A stretch of 64,000 nucleotides of DNA from Lepeophtheirus salmonis (GCF_016086655.4 NC_052136.2:9796001-9860000); one strand, 5' to 3'. Shown: positions 1 to 12,290, numbered from the stretch's first letter. Notes: a model not told the origin generated them from the sequence alone. A program made the numbers and translations.

Positions 1-224
1 TATACAACATATCATAGACATTTGATAATATTGTTGTTTAATTAAAACAATTAAGAAACAGAATATGCACTGGGAGTAATTGGCTTTAAAATGTTCATAT
101 AACTCCTATTCCATTTTCAATAAAAGATAAGAACACAAAAAAAGTTAGTACAATTTTTTTTTGAGATAACTAACCCATGTCAAAAAAGCTAAAAAATAAA
201 ATGAATGATATACGACTTTATTTT

Positions 225-480
225 TGATACAATTGAAGAAGAAATGACAATATTTATAGAGAAAAAAAACGTCAATTTGTAAAACTTCAAGGCCGTTGGG
301 CGGCTCCTATGTCTTTCTCAAAATTAGTTTGTCAGTGATCAGGTTGTATCAAAATTCAGTTTTTAAGCTATAAACGCTTAACAATCCAAAAAATCGTTAA
401 AACTGGATTATCTTTGTTTTCAAACTTTTTAATTCAGGGTCCCTTTTTAAAAGTACATAAAATTTTAAGACACCCCCATA
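225..480. repeat. dispersed repeat R3, copy 1
   Basis: A stretch containing CAATTGAAGAAGAAA, then AGGCCGTTGGGCGGCTCCTA and GTTTGTCAGTGATCA, resembles 20930-21130 in the same order (AGGCCATTGGGCGAGTTCTA, ATTTGTCGGTCATTA). No reading frame is evident. The ends are not defined and the family is unknown. Confidence 0.45.
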
Positions 481-1070
481 TGAAATATGATTAAAAAAGA
501 CACTGCAAAGCCTACATGAAAATCCCCTGTTTATTTAAACGAGACATAATGAACAGAGCATAATAACTGTAATCTTTTAAAAAGTATGCTTACAAAGTAC
601 TTAACAAACTTGTTTGGCCACTCAAGGGATACAAACATACAATAACCCAACAATAAGAACTGGGTAATTAAAAAGAAGTACATAAAGTAGGCTGAGACTT
701 CATTTCATAGTCAACCAGGCCCAGTTCTTGTGGGGATTTTCTTCATAGAAAACGATCCATAATGGTGTTGATTGTTCCTTACTTTTTTTGAAGTCAAATG
801 TATTTTTACAGTTAAACAATGGAACAATATGAAACATGTGGAACAGTCATACAGACCCCAGAGGGCTACTCACATGACACATTACTCCCAATTTGTACTT
901 GATACATATTTTTACAAATAACTTTATCTATTTATTTATCTAAAACGAATTTCAAGTTATATCCCTTCATATGTAAAAAGAATGTATTAAAATACATTTA
1001 TAAAAAAAATGTCAGCAAAATTAAATGTCAAAATGTGTATTTTTTGGCAGCACCCCCAAAAGTTCTAAGA
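481..1070. other. AT-rich non-coding stretch
   Basis: Nothing recognised: no open frame, no inverted repeat and no match to other parts of the window. Confidence 0.5.
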
Positions 1071-2460
1071 CAGGGTTTCCCAAACATTTTCAAACTTCCC
1101 CACGACCCTAAGCTTCCATATAAACCTATGGTGTTCCAAAATGAACATAACATATTAATTAATGAAGCACAAAATATATTTTTGACCCTAATAAATTAAG
1201 TACAATTTTTGAACCTAATAAATTAAGTACAATTTTTGACAATTTCTGCGAACGGAATGGGTGTATTTGGTGTAAGGATATTATTTTCTCCACGTCAGAT
1301 TCTAAATCACAAAGAAAAGACGTAGATCTCCACATTTAGTAATTATATGTTTGTTCCTCGATAGGGAAAAAAGTAAGGCAACAACACTAAAGGGATGTTC
1401 TATCAAATATAATCTTGGAAATCAATACAATTTATCGTCAGCTTGTTCCATAGTCCTAGAAAAAGGTCAGAGGTTTTTTTTTTGTTGAAAAGTCTTGATA
1501 TTTTGAAATTTGGACTTATCATTTTTGATTGAAATTAATTACGTCCTCTACCTCTCTCTTGTTTTCTCATTATTGATTTTTAGTCTGGTACTTTTAGCTA
1601 TAAACGATCATAATATTTTTCAGACATGTCTTTCTGCAACTCTTCCTGGTGAGTACAATACAATTAAATCCTAACATCTCATATATTATTTTCTTCAACC
1701 GACTCACAGGGGCATGGAAATCGGGAAAGTTCATGACGGGTTAAATTTCGTTTGATTAACTAACCCTAAGGCAGGAAGGTTGATACAACAGATTTGACTT
1801 TGAATGTATTAATGTTGACATAATTTCCTTGCAAATACAAATTAATTTAATTTTTTTTGAAATACATTTGACAAATAATCAATGTCCTTCATGTTTTTTT
1901 AGAACATCATAGAGGTAAGTATTAGAGTCTTGGAAAAATTTAACAGTTGTATTAAACAAAGCATATAACTACTGTAGGCAGTTTTCCTTGAATAGCTATC
2001 TAACTTCTGTTTGTACAAATGGTTCAACATTATAAACGGAAAGCTATTGAAACAGTCTGGAATTGAGAAAAGTGCTTTGATCTGATTTACAATAACAATA
2101 TTCATTAAACATCGATCACTGAAGTTTTTTGCTACCAGATGTTTTTTGTGGATTACACAGTTCCCTGTGTACATCAGGTATGGTTTTCTTCAAGAAAATG
2201 ATGAAGCCACGATGACGACCTATAATAGATGGTGCATCATCTATTGCACATGCAAGAATGTTAAGAATTGGGAAGTTTTTCTGCTATGAAAATTATCAAA
2301 AATATCAAATACCAAATCCCCTTTAGTGTTTGTTATAAAAGGTATCGCTAACTTTGGGAAAGGCTGGACTAGGAGCACCCCAGTGTCCCACGGCAACCAC
2401 TTTGGAAAATGCTGCTCTAATAAACAGGAGTTGCAGATATAAATAATATGCACTATTAAA
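1071..2460 (-). pseudogene. hAT transposase pseudogene, ZBED5-like
   Basis: Remnant of an hAT-superfamily transposase of the ZBED5/FAM200 type, read on the minus strand from about 2453 down to 1240. In order one sees TKGDLVFDIFDNF (2241-2350), then in a shifted frame the metal-binding region CAIDDAPSIIGRHRGFI (about 2185-2255, family form TDGAPxMxG), then CVIHKKHLVAKNFSDR (about 2110-2160, family form CxIHRxxLxAKxL), and near the end DVEKIISLHQIHPFR (about 1240-1300), matching the xxHPSH-like tail. At least two frameshifts and several stops break it. The 5' third, with the BED zinc finger, is not seen. The plus-strand start CAGGGTTTCCCAAAC at 1071 looks like the 3' hAT terminus. The opposite terminus was not found. 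The assignment rests on motif order, not on a search. Confidence 0.75.
1185..1238. repeat. 27-bp tandem duplication
   Basis: Two adjacent 27-bp units (CCTAATAAATTAAGTACAAT core) differ at one base. They lie just beyond the hAT coding tail, inside the element's 3' non-coding end. Confidence 0.85.
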
Positions 2461-3240
2461 AAGATGATGGCTTCTACGGCTTAACAAACGGCCTCTCATT
2501 ACTTTAAATTTATAGGATAGACGAATAAATGGCTTACATTTATAAATATATCAATATTTTGTAATAATAAATGGTATATCGATCATTTTGCTTACATACC
2601 CATAAAATAGGTATAGATCAGGTGGAAGAAGTAAAAAATATTATAGACATGTAAGTGGGTATGTCTTAGTTATTTCCAACTACATCTAATATTTTTTATT
2701 ATGTTAGAGAGAGCTTTCTAATATGATATAAAACTTTGTACAAATTGTTTCTCATTCCCCCCCGCCAAAAAAATAAAAATAAATAATATATATGAAAAAA
2801 AGAACGTAGTAATGAATCACCCCTTTGTTACTACAAACGTACACACATATATTTGTGTCATACACGTGAATCATCATCATGTTTTAAAAGTTTTATTTTG
2901 TACTTTGATGAGTTCATTATGAGACAAAGAAAGGGGGGGGAGGGGAGAAAATCATGGAAATATGCAATGAACAAAACTGTCATTTTTGATATTATAGTAT
3001 GTAATAAACATATATTTATCATGTATGTCAAATAAAATAAGTGTTGATGTGAGTCATACGGCACAAAAAATGACCTCAAGAGTTGAGAATGCAGGATAAT
3101 TAGAATAGTAAATCATAAGCCTTTTTAGCGTAAAACTTTAACAGTGTTATTTATTTTTTCAAACCTATCATCATCGTTTGTGAAGAGAAAAGATAAAAGT
3201 ATTAAGTGTAACCACGAGTTGGTGGCCAACATGATTTGTA
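2461..3240. other. AT-rich non-coding stretch
   Basis: Short overlapping open frames on both strands around 2853-3079 use the same low-complexity DNA (a G8 tract at about 2933) and match no family I know. I treat them as chance. Confidence 0.5.
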
Positions 3241-3241
3241 G

Positions 3242-3300
3242 GGGAGTAATTATAAGAGTAAGTCTTTGTTGTACTCAGAGTAGAATTCAAGAATATTATT
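3242..3300 (+). repeat. dispersed repeat R1, short partial copy
   Basis: The run from GGAGTAATTATAAGAGTAAG to GTAGAATTCAAGAA aligns with the middle of the R1 copies at 19775 and 40070. Only about 60 bp is preserved. Confidence 0.4.
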
Positions 3301-3599
3301 CACAGTGGGGTAAATGTATACTTGACAGATATGTGTGTCTTGTGCAAGAGCCATAAGAATTACGAGTTCAACGTTTATATGTTTTTAACTAAAAATAAAA
3401 GTAGCTTTTAGAATATTATCTTGAAGCTTGTTTGGAATGCTTTGTGAAACTCCTGTCCAAAGTTGTATACTTTTTTGTGTTAGTTATGCCTTTGGCTGAG
3501 AAGTACTCCTCTATGAAGTTTATAATAATAATGTTCCTTTAGTATGTTCGAAATCAAGAATTGAGCAGAACATTGCCCCTGTTTTTGTCTAATTCGGCC

Positions 3600-4510
3600 G
3601 ATGAATATGGCCATTAGCTCCATTTAATTTCAATTAATCAGAAAAATCAAGTTTCGAGGCAAAGAATTGCAGCCCTTCTAGGAGCCAATTGGTCAATCTC
3701 AAAGATCAGGGACAAGGAGAAGTGCTATAAAACTTGTAGTATTTATAAAGTCAAGGCTATGATCAAGTCCGAAAATAACCTTCAGAGGAAAAAAGGCAGT
3801 GGTGGACACAATAGGAAGCGGAAAGAACCTATGTTGGCCGAGATCAAGACCAGCATCCATGATAACCCCAAAATATCAGTATCGAAGGCCACAGGGTTCT
3901 CCAAAGCGACTATTATTGATGTAACAAGGGACTTAGGGCTCAAAAGCTACAAGAGAAGGCATTGACAGCTCATTACCAAGGCCATCATGGGAATGAGAGT
4001 GACCAAAGGAAAAATACTTTTGAACTGGATAAAGAACACTTCTAACAAATTCAAACAAACCGGCTGGGGTCATGGTGTTGGGTGTGATGGCATCTGATGG
4101 CAGGGCAATGCCTCCTTACTGGTCCCCAAAGGGTCTCAAAATCAAGACTGAGGAGTATTTGAAGGTTATGAACGGTCATAAAGCCTTGGCTGGACCAAAC
4201 CTATCCTCAGGGAGGTTATGTTTGGCAGCAAGATTCAGCATCAGCCCAAAAGGCTGTTAAAACTCAAAAGTGGTGTGAGATGAATTTGTACGATTTTGGT
4301 CCTGGTCAATGTGGCTGCTCTCCTCTATAGATTTTTCGCCCTTAGACTACGGGATTTAGTACAATGTGGAGAGAAAAGCTTAACGCACTCATTATCCAAG
4401 TATTAAAGTTCTAAAGGCCTCTGACGTGGCCAGAGTATGTTCCAGCTTCAGACCTACGGGGGAGGCCCTGATTGCAGTGAATGAGGGTCATTTTGAAATT
4501 AAATTATAAT
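3600..4510 (+). pseudogene. Tc1/mariner transposase pseudogene
   Basis: The longest mariner relic in the window. An open frame runs from about 3630 to the stop at 3963; it holds the N-terminal helix-turn-helix region (RQRIAALLGANWSISKI), a basic linker (RKKGSGGHNRKRK) and ISVSKATGFSKATIIDVTRD. After that stop the frame continues with LLNWIKNTSN and then jumps to VMVLGVMASDGRAMPPYW (from 4072). The segment that should carry the first catalytic Asp (FSDEK-like) is missing, about 60 residues by family comparison. A frameshift near 4200 leads to GGYVWQQDSASAQKA, which keeps the second Asp, then to IDFSPLDYGI, which keeps the third, and a tail ending EGHFE just before 4503. TIRs were not found. 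It cannot be functional. Confidence 0.85.
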
Positions 4511-5320
4511 AATTATATACTTAAATAAATACAATATTTCAAACTTCTACTCCTTACGTAAAACGTTAATATCAGTCACATATACCTTTGTACACGATTT
4601 GCTTGACCGCACTGTACTAAGTCTATTACTATTATTATTCTTTAATTATTGAGGAGTGAACAGCAAAATATATATATAGTGTAACATAACCACGAATGTT
4701 TGTGCACATAAATGACAAAAGTTACACAGAAGATTTTTTTTTGTGGTCTTTTTTTATTATTAACTATTACATTTTTACTACAATAAATAATTAAATAAAA
4801 TACCTAGAAGAATTGCATTATAATAACATAAATAAACATTATAGTTTAAAATTAGATCTCCATGGATTGACTAATTTATATATATATATATTTATTGTTT
4901 CAACTCAAAAAAATTTTATAAAAAAATTAAGTGTTCAATTAACAATATTGGAACAAAAAATAAATAAATTAATTAACTAACATATTGAAAGAATGGACAC
5001 AAATACTAAAAAAGTGTTAAAAGTATTAATAAAAATTTCAGTAATAAAAACTTCCACAGCTATAGCTTATCTGAGAGACGATAAGGTGTTTTACATGTGA
5101 CTTTCTGATTCAGAGGGCATGAACCTCATTATGCCAGAGGCAATGTCCCATAACTTTCCATAAACTCTTTTATTTTGATATTAAAATAATTTTGCTGTGG
5201 CATCTATTAAAATCCCTCTAAAATCATCTACTCTGATCGGTTCTCTCAAGTGAGTTTTTTGGCAATATTTAAAAGTTCATAATACAGTGCCTTAGTTTTT
5301 GGAGGCGAATTCCTGATTTT
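4511..5320. other. AT-rich non-coding stretch
   Basis: Only simple AT-rich sequence, including a TA run near 4880, with no feature I can support. Confidence 0.5.
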
Positions 5321-5324
5321 GTGT

Positions 5325-5510
5325 GGGGTTATTGATAGACTTAAAGTAGAATTGAGGATCGATAACGGAGGATTCCTACCAATGTTCTTAGTTGATACGG
5401 AGTGGGACTTGTCTTTATTTATTTTCTCCCATAGCTGCTAGTAGCTAGTTTAATGAAGTATCATGACAGCTAAGGTTTTTTTTGTTTTTTTTTTTTCGTA
5501 CTCAAAGAAA
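5325..5510 (+). repeat. dispersed repeat R1, copy lacking its head
   Basis: Carries the R1 core AGTAGAATTGAGGATCGATA, then TTGATACGGAGTGGGACTTG and CATGACAGCTAAG in the order seen at 19775-20020. The R1 head (TGTGCTCATAAAAGAC) is absent. Confidence 0.7.
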
Positions 5511-6590
5511 TTAATCAATCCTCCGTTATTTTCCTTCAAATCCTAACTTAGTATTTTCTTTAAATCTTAAATCAATTATACATAGGTGAAGTAATGAGAA
5601 ATTTCCAATTATGAGGTTTTACGACGACTTGTATATAAATAAATAAATGTTATGACGAAATTTTGGTCTTTAAATCATAAAGGTTAAACAAAAACTTAGC
5701 TTCTTTGCTTACAATATAATTATATAAAGGATTCATTTAACACGACAAAACGAATCATTTTAACAAACTGATTAAAAAAGAAGTTTAATTACTGTCAAAT
5801 CATTTATATATATTTCTTGATGTGTCACACTATTAAAATTTCCTATAGACTCTTTACAATAGTCACAAGTAGGCTATTGATAGACAGTGCGTGTTGCTTT
5901 AGTCAACCACGTGATGAAAGAGAAAAAATGTCGTTAGGAAAGAATGATTGATTTATTTGCAGCCCCTGTCTCAATATTTGAAAGGCAGATAGTGACCTAC
6001 AGAATCACTAATCTATGTAGAAAGTTAGTTGCATCTTCGTGTATTATAAAGTTTCACACTGGAAAGATTTTCAACAGTAGATTCTAAATAGCCAAAAATA
6101 TAAGCTTTAGATCGAAAAAACATTGGCCTCCACAGAGTCCATAGTCAGAATTTGAAATTTATATTTGGGGGTCAAGAGTTGAAGATTTATTCAAATTTAT
6201 TTTATTTACGTCTATGTAAATATATTTTAAGTTTATTTACTAAATCTTTAAGATAATGGGGAATGTTACCCTGGCTCTTCCACATACTCCTCCTATGTCC
6301 CATCCCCTACTTCAGCTCATTGGACTGAATATTATTGTAAATAGTATCCAAATGATTTTGTGGGGATGATGATTTGATAGAATAAGGCATTTCACCCCAT
6401 TGTTTTAACTTTCATTCAAAATATATTGACATTTTTCTTTAAAAAATGGAAAGGATACAATTTCAAATCTTCACTCTGTAAAGTTAAACATATGTGAGCA
6501 GCTAGTTACAAGTACTAAAACTAGATTTGACCGAATGAATAAGGATTGACACAAAAATAATTATGTGTATTGAAATCATTTTTTATTATT
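5511..6590. other. AT-rich non-coding stretch
   Basis: A slightly GC-richer patch at 6250-6330 has no frame or match that I recognise. The rest is featureless. Confidence 0.45.
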
Positions 6591-6594
6591 TAAA

Positions 6595-6930
6595 AATTTA
6601 TTTTCCTAATTCCGAATTTAATTCTCATTCGAATATTAGTTAATTTTTTATTCTTTTGGTACACATATCCACAGCGTTTGCATTGTTTGTTTGTTTTTGA
6701 CATATAAAAAGATAATACGTGTTTTGGTGTGCTCAGCAATTTTCTACCATAAAAGAAAAACAAAAAAAAATTGTAGATAATTTAAAATAAAACTTTTGAT
6801 AGATTGTTTATTATTTAAAATTTAAAAAAATTATTTACATTTTCCAGCAATAAATAATCCTTCAAAAGTTTTTTAAGAATTTTACCTTAAATTCATTTTT
6901 TGCTCCATTTGTTCAATATAAGAAAATTTA
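6595..6930 (+). repeat. dispersed repeat R4, copy 1
   Basis: Shares with 49660-50235 an ordered series: TTTCCTAATTCCGAATTTAA, TTGGTACACATAT, GTGTGCTCAGCAATTTTC and a downstream block ending in TTTACCTTAAATTCATTTTTT. The GCAATTTTC part also resembles the leader of the mariner at 57.4 kb, so R4 could be the 5' part of a mariner. That link is a guess. Confidence 0.5.
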
Positions 6931-7789
6931 GTAGCACAACAAAAGACGTCAAACTCTTTTATCTGTCAAAAACAAAATTAACAATGCAAAGTGCCTGATA
7001 TTGTCAACATAATTAAATTAATTTAAGAATTGATTGTGCATTGAATTTGGAATTAAAAATAACAGTTTATTTTACATCTGCGAGGTATTTAAAAAAATAT
7101 AAATATTGTGTGTGTGTTTTTTTTCTTCAATACCAGTTATTATTTTTGTACCTACCATTGTTTTTATTGATGGATTCCGTGTAACTATTTGTACGTTAAA
7201 GTGTTTCATAAAAACATCCTATAAAATATATAATATGTTTCTTTTACATCCCCAGATCCTTTCGCCGAAATAACACTTTCCTTCAAAATTTAACCACCTT
7301 CAACAAAAAATAAATGCCCTGATAAATTAAAGCATTCCAGAACAAAATATATTTTTTCTAAATTACTACTTAATTTTCTCATTACAAAAGAGTTATTTGC
7401 CAGAGAACACTTTTACAGTTCAATAGTGTTAAAAAAAGCAACATCACATATACTTGCTTAATAGTATTCTTATTTATTAGGCCACGTCATGGTGGCCATT
7501 GACGAAACATAAGGGTTTGGCTAGAAAAATTTCATAAATATGATGCTTAAAGGCTAAACTGTGCATTAAATAAGAGAATTGCAACAACATCTAGCATTAA
7601 ATTATTAAATAAAATTTTGGAAATATTTTACTTACTTACCAAATAATTATCCTATTCTTTACCTGCAATATCAACTGTTAAATAAAAATGACAAACAGTT
7701 CTTGTGAATTACATTTATTCATCAGACCAAGGATAACTAAGGCAGAATTTAAAAGAATTCATGTGTCAACACATCGTTCACTACTCCTG
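6931..7789. other. AT-rich non-coding stretch
   Basis: No frame, repeat or terminus recognised. Confidence 0.45.
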
Positions 7790-8120
7790 GGGTCTCATTA
7801 CCAATATTAAAAGGCTGAAAGCCGGCAAAAAAAGGTTTGAGAGGAGGCCTGGAAGCGTCAAGCCCAAAGAAACTCAAAAGGACAACTTGACAAATTTCTG
7901 GTCCTGGTCAATTTAGCCTCTGTCCTCACCAAAATGCAACCCTTTTGACTATGGGATATGAGGTGCGATCGATATGAAGGTCTGTGTTACCTCTCATGTG
8001 AATGAAGATGTCCTAAATGCTGCCTTGGAGAAAGAGTAGACTCGCATGTCTCAGGAATATATTAAGAAGATCGGCACGACCTTCAGGCCTAAGACGTAAG
8101 TGTGGCTACTTTGAGATTTA
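7790..8120 (+). pseudogene. mariner fragment, N-terminal piece joined to C-terminal tail
   Basis: Reading across frames, KRLKAGKKRFERRPGS (7820-7865) resembles the end of a mariner DNA-binding domain. It is followed within about 30 bp by NLTNFWSWSI (near 7900) and PFDYGI (third catalytic region). Then come VCVTSHVNEDVLNAALEK and MSQEYIKKIGTTFRPK, the usual C-terminal pattern. All of the domain carrying the first two catalytic Asp residues is missing. Several stops and frame changes occur. No TIRs were identified. Confidence 0.75.
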
Positions 8121-9080
8121 ATTATTTATAAATACGAGTATAAAGTAAAATAAATGTATAAAGTATGATTAAAGTAAAGTGGAGATGGGGAAAATTAGTT
8201 CACAATTCCCAGAAAAACACAGTAGAAAGGTATATATTTTCTGGGAACTCCTAAATATACTGTTATCTAGCTGAAATTTGTACATACTTGTTTTTGAGCT
8301 CTTAGATAATGTTGATTAATGTGATAAAACTTCCTTAGCATCATATAGTTTCCCCCTTTTTATTGAAACATCCTATTATAAACTTCTTTAACATACCTAT
8401 AACAAAGAATAAAAGACAAATAATTATATTGAAACAATAAAAAAAGAAAGAAAAACTCCAAAGTTAAATATATATTTAAATATTTCAATTAACCTACACA
8501 TTTTTTTTTCTAAACTACAGAATATACGTATTATATATAATATAAATGTGCAAAACCATTAATAAATTTGCATATTTTGTATATCATTCGTTTGTAAAAA
8601 CGAATAATATAGAAACTAAAAGTCATTTTATTCATTATAAACTGTACGTATAAAACATCTATCTGAAATAAAATTTTGAAAGAAAAGACTGCACATAAAA
8701 AAAAATCCTTTTTTTTTTTATTCGTGTAAGTAGAGAAGACTGGCAAAAACGGCTACAGAGGAAGATTGTAACTAAAGTGACTCTTAAGTTGAGTTTTCAC
8801 TTCCAACATGCGTCTACAAACAATTTATTTCTGAGAACTTTGCATTTTATAATCAACAATTAAACCATACATAACAGAGAGTTTATGTGGTATAAAAAGC
8901 TACTTTTGGAGAAGAGAAAATGTAATTTTCATTTATCATGTTAAGGCCATTCCGAAAAACAAGACTCATTTTGAATCCGGAAACCTCTTTATTTTGAAAA
9001 GGAGAGATGTGGAGGTTACGTATATAGGATGAACAGATATTGTAACCCATTGGGAGGAAACATGTGCCTCAAAAGTGTTT
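8121..9080. other. AT-rich non-coding stretch
   Basis: A minus-strand open frame at 8531-8746 is low-complexity Lys/Phe/Ile/Tyr coding with no family resemblance. Nothing else was seen. Confidence 0.45.
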
Positions 9081-9084
9081 ACTA

Positions 9085-9200
9085 ATGCACACACCCTCGA
9101 TCAAAAAATAACAATTGATAGGACATTTGTGGTGCGCTGGGAGAAAAAAGATATAACGTTTTTCTTCAAAATTCCCATTACTAACAATAAAAATAATGCA
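9085..9200 (+). repeat. dispersed repeat R2, copy 1
   Basis: Has the core CACACACCCTCGATCAAAAA, then TTGATAGGACATTTGTGG and AAATTCCCATTACTAACAAT, in the same order as at 11715-11830. A 120-codon open frame (9075-9437) runs through it but starts inside the repeat and resembles nothing, so I do not call it a gene. Confidence 0.65.
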
Positions 9201-9439
9201 AAGATGAACATAGCACAACTGGACAATTTGGACAAAGTTTGTCACCACATTCTTAGGGTATCTTCAGTCCGAACAAACACTTTTTTCGAACATCAAAATA
9301 GTACAACGCAAAATGTAAATTACAAATGCACAATAGGATACATTTTTATATTGTACGATATCAATATTTACGTAAAAATTCTTGGTAAAAACATAGGTAT
9401 GGGTATTTTGCTACTTTTCTTTACATTTTTGAATTAAAA

Positions 9440-10260
9440 TATTAAGCAAAAATGTCGTTAAGGGAGAATGGGTATACACTTACAGGATCGTCCTCATAAT
9501 ATGTATTGTGGTAGCTCAAAAATATGTTTTTTTTATGAAGGACAACTTTTTGGAGGTGAGTGTTAAAAATTTGTGGGTCATTTTTGTATGTTGCACAGAG
9601 CTGCAAGTACCGGTTCCATTATCAATTTAGTATAGTGGCATTTTCAATGCGTCAGTATCACTAATCTCCCGGTATACTGAACAACACTATAATACATTAT
9701 TGTGAATAAAACAAATCGATTTTAACAAATTATTCATAGAATACTCTATTAACACTCAATTCACTTTTCTTCCTCCTTCATTTTTTTGACAAGGAAAGGG
9801 CTATTTTTTGAAAGAGTAGAATCGTCATGTGAATTAAAAAAGACAATCATTATACAGCTATTTTAATACAATTTTCTTTTTAAATTTTAATAACTATTAT
9901 GTATATCAATAACAAAGATAGAAAAATAGGCATAAGTTGGCCAACGAAAAAAAAAAGGTTTGCGTTCCATCTATAGAGTACTATTTGACTTAGTTACGTT
10001 TGGTAAAAATATATCACGTATAGAGATATCAAATAAGTTAATCTCAAAATCCTACATTATTTTCCAACCTATCTATAAATACATGAACAATGAACATTAA
10101 TCTTAATTATGCTCCAACTGCAAATGATTTTTGTAGAAAGTAGTCTTAAAAAACGCAATAAAACATTTAAGCTGTAGTAAGAGTGACAAAGAACAACAGT
10201 TTGTAACACGAGACGTTTGCAACAGGCCTTTTTTTAAAACGTCAAAATCTACATCCAAGT
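9440..10260. other. AT-rich non-coding stretch
   Basis: No gene or repeat recognised. Confidence 0.45.
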
Positions 10261-10282
10261 AATATGTATAATAATTACAATT

Positions 10283-10328
10283 ATTGGGGGGGGAAGGTTG
10301 CAATGCATCTTGCAACCTTCCCCCCAAT
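10283..10328. repeat. perfect-stem hairpin with G-rich arm
   Basis: The left arm ATT-G8-AAGGTTGCA and right arm TGCAACCTTCCCCCCAAT flank an 8-base loop (ATGCATCT). The only imperfection is two extra G in the left arm. It is not followed by a T-run typical of a terminator and is not attached to a gene, so its role is unknown. Confidence 0.9.
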
Positions 10329-10456
10329 TTCATAGATACTAATTGTTAGAGTTAAAGAAAATATAACCTAGAGGGCGTGCAAGATTTTTTTAAAATTTAC
10401 ATACTGTAGTCACAATTCTTTCTTTCTTGAGGATACAATATCTAAGTATAAAGTAT

Positions 10457-10495
10457 CTTGTGTGCTCATAAATAATAAAGAGTAACACTCCCTAT
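10457..10495 (+). repeat. dispersed repeat R1, head only
   Basis: TGTGTGCTCATAAATAATAAAGAGTAACA-like sequence matches the start of the R1 copies at 44535 and 54205. The remainder is missing. Confidence 0.45.
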
Positions 10496-10529
10496 TTATA
10501 TATATATATTTTTTTTTTTTGGGGGTCGT

Positions 10530-10690
10530 CGTTGTTGGACCTAGTTTGAGGATCAACATTGGAGAAATCCTGTACGCGGCAATGCACAAGAACAGGATTA
10601 TTCTACCTGGAATCCCCAGCTACGTATCCACTTTGATTAAAATCATGAACTTCTTCTCCAGTGGAGTCATACCACAAGCCACATAATAAT
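10530..10690. other. GC-richer island, coding-like, unidentified
   Basis: About 160 bp of clearly higher GC than its surroundings. On the plus strand one frame is open from about 10535 to the stop at 10682 and includes INIGEILYAAMHKNRIILPG. A second plus frame and a minus frame are also nearly open, so the coding strand is uncertain. It is more likely a piece of a transposable element than a host exon, but I do not recognise the protein. Confidence 0.3.
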
Positions 10691-10699
10691 TATTTATGA

Positions 10700-11710
10700 T
10701 ACTTTAATGACCTACGGTTGACAAATAATATCCAATCAAGGATCTTTATTTGTTAATCTTAATCTGTTTTTTCTATTTCTGATAATTTTTAAAGGGAAAT
10801 TTACTTTTTATAGGCCTCCATAGGTGGGGGGGGGGGATAAAACAATATATAGAAGCAATAAAACTAGACTATTGTTAATTATATAAATATTAATAATTTT
10901 GTATTATAGATTTGCAAATAAACCATTTTTGATGGATAATAATTTCACTATACGAACTGATAAATTTCATATACTTGATGATTGCGTTAAGGGGATATTT
11001 AATTTATAATGTGTGTTTGGACTTGTATTTGCATTTAAAAAAAATATAGTAATGTAAAAAAAAAAAGGTACTGGCAAGTCACATGATTTGCAACTCTTCA
11101 AGTTTTCATATCAAGATTGAAAGAAAACCCAAAACATGTATTTGTAAGCAATGTACTCTGACCAATTCTAAACAAAAATATGGGTGGAGTTGTTTTTCAT
11201 TGATAAGTAGAGTTAGATACTTCTCCATATTCTACTAAACTTATACATAATACATTAAGTGGAATTGAGCAACAATATTGTTATAATATGAACAAATTTA
11301 TGTATGTATAATGGTCAAAATAACATCTCTTTTCCTTCCTTTCTTTTTACAAAATAATGACCCATAATGAATGCTTGCATTTATTTGGAAGATAATAATA
11401 AAAGAGAGCGAGTATAAAGAAACACACACGTACCAAACGGTGATAACTGTATTGTCAACTTAGTATTAGTATGGTATATTTTTTCTTCCAAAATATAAAA
11501 TAAAAACATACTACATACATTTCCCGGAAACAAATTTAAAAATTACAGTATCCGGTTAGTAAATAATATTTTTTTTGAAAATTAATTACTTCCTTCTATA
11601 TTTTTAAGAGTCAATACAAATTTTCAGCTGGTTCTACCTAAAAACACTCTCCGAAAAGACAAGACACGACTGCCCATATAATAAGGAAACAAAAAACAGA
11701 TGTAGAAATA
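10700..11710. other. AT-rich non-coding stretch
   Basis: Contains a G9 tract at about 10826 and AT-rich sequence. No frame or match seen. Confidence 0.45.
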
Positions 11711-11714
11711 TTAA

Positions 11715-11830
11715 TTATCCTCATTCATTCACACACCCTCGATCAAAAATTGACCAATGATAGGACTTTTGTGGAGAGCGAAGAGAACAAAACTTTATTT
11801 ATATTTACAAATTTCCCATCCCTAACAATT
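11715..11830 (+). repeat. dispersed repeat R2, copy 2
   Basis: CATTCACACACCCTCGATCA is followed by CCAATGATAGGACTTTTGTGG and AATTTCCCATCCCTAACAAT-like sequence. This is the best preserved R2 copy and the reference for the other three. Confidence 0.7.
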
Positions 11831-12122
11831 TTATTATTTATATTTACGACTATTCAAAGAGATATTTTTTAATATGTTTGTCAACTCTTTAAAACTGGAG
11901 AATTTTAAGTTTTAAACACTAAGAGGAAAGTGAATTTCTGTCAAAAAATTCAGACTACTCCATGAGATACTTTTGATATTATCGTGTAAAACCCTATTCG
12001 CATTTACTAAAAGTGCGTGGTTTGTTGTTTATAGGCCATGTTTCTAGCTTTTTTAAATTTTGTAACCCACAAAAAAATATATCAAATAAATAGTAGATAT
12101 AAATTTTTAGAAAATTATTTAT

Positions 12123-12290
12123 ACAGTCGAACCTATATTAAGAAGTCAGACTATGGTAATGGAAAGAATGATCGATTAGTGCAGATGCCCTCTTAAACCA
12201 AGTTTTTGTTTTGTAACAGTTCTTAATATGTCCACTTAGTACAGTGACACACATAAAACAGGAAGCTGTTAGACCAGTATTGACTATAAT
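12123..12290 (+). repeat. repeat with pogo-like terminus, copy 1
   Basis: Starts ACAGTCGAACCTATATTAAG, the kind of end seen in pogo/Tigger elements, followed by TTAGTGCAGATGCCCTCTTA. The same order (ACAGTCTAACCTGTATTATG, TTAGTGCAGATGATCTCTTA) occurs at 62327. No partner terminus and no transposase were found. Confidence 0.5.

Noticed and set aside
9075..9437. 120-codon plus-strand open frame
   Set aside because: Starts inside repeat R2, runs into AT-rich DNA, has low-complexity composition and no family motif.
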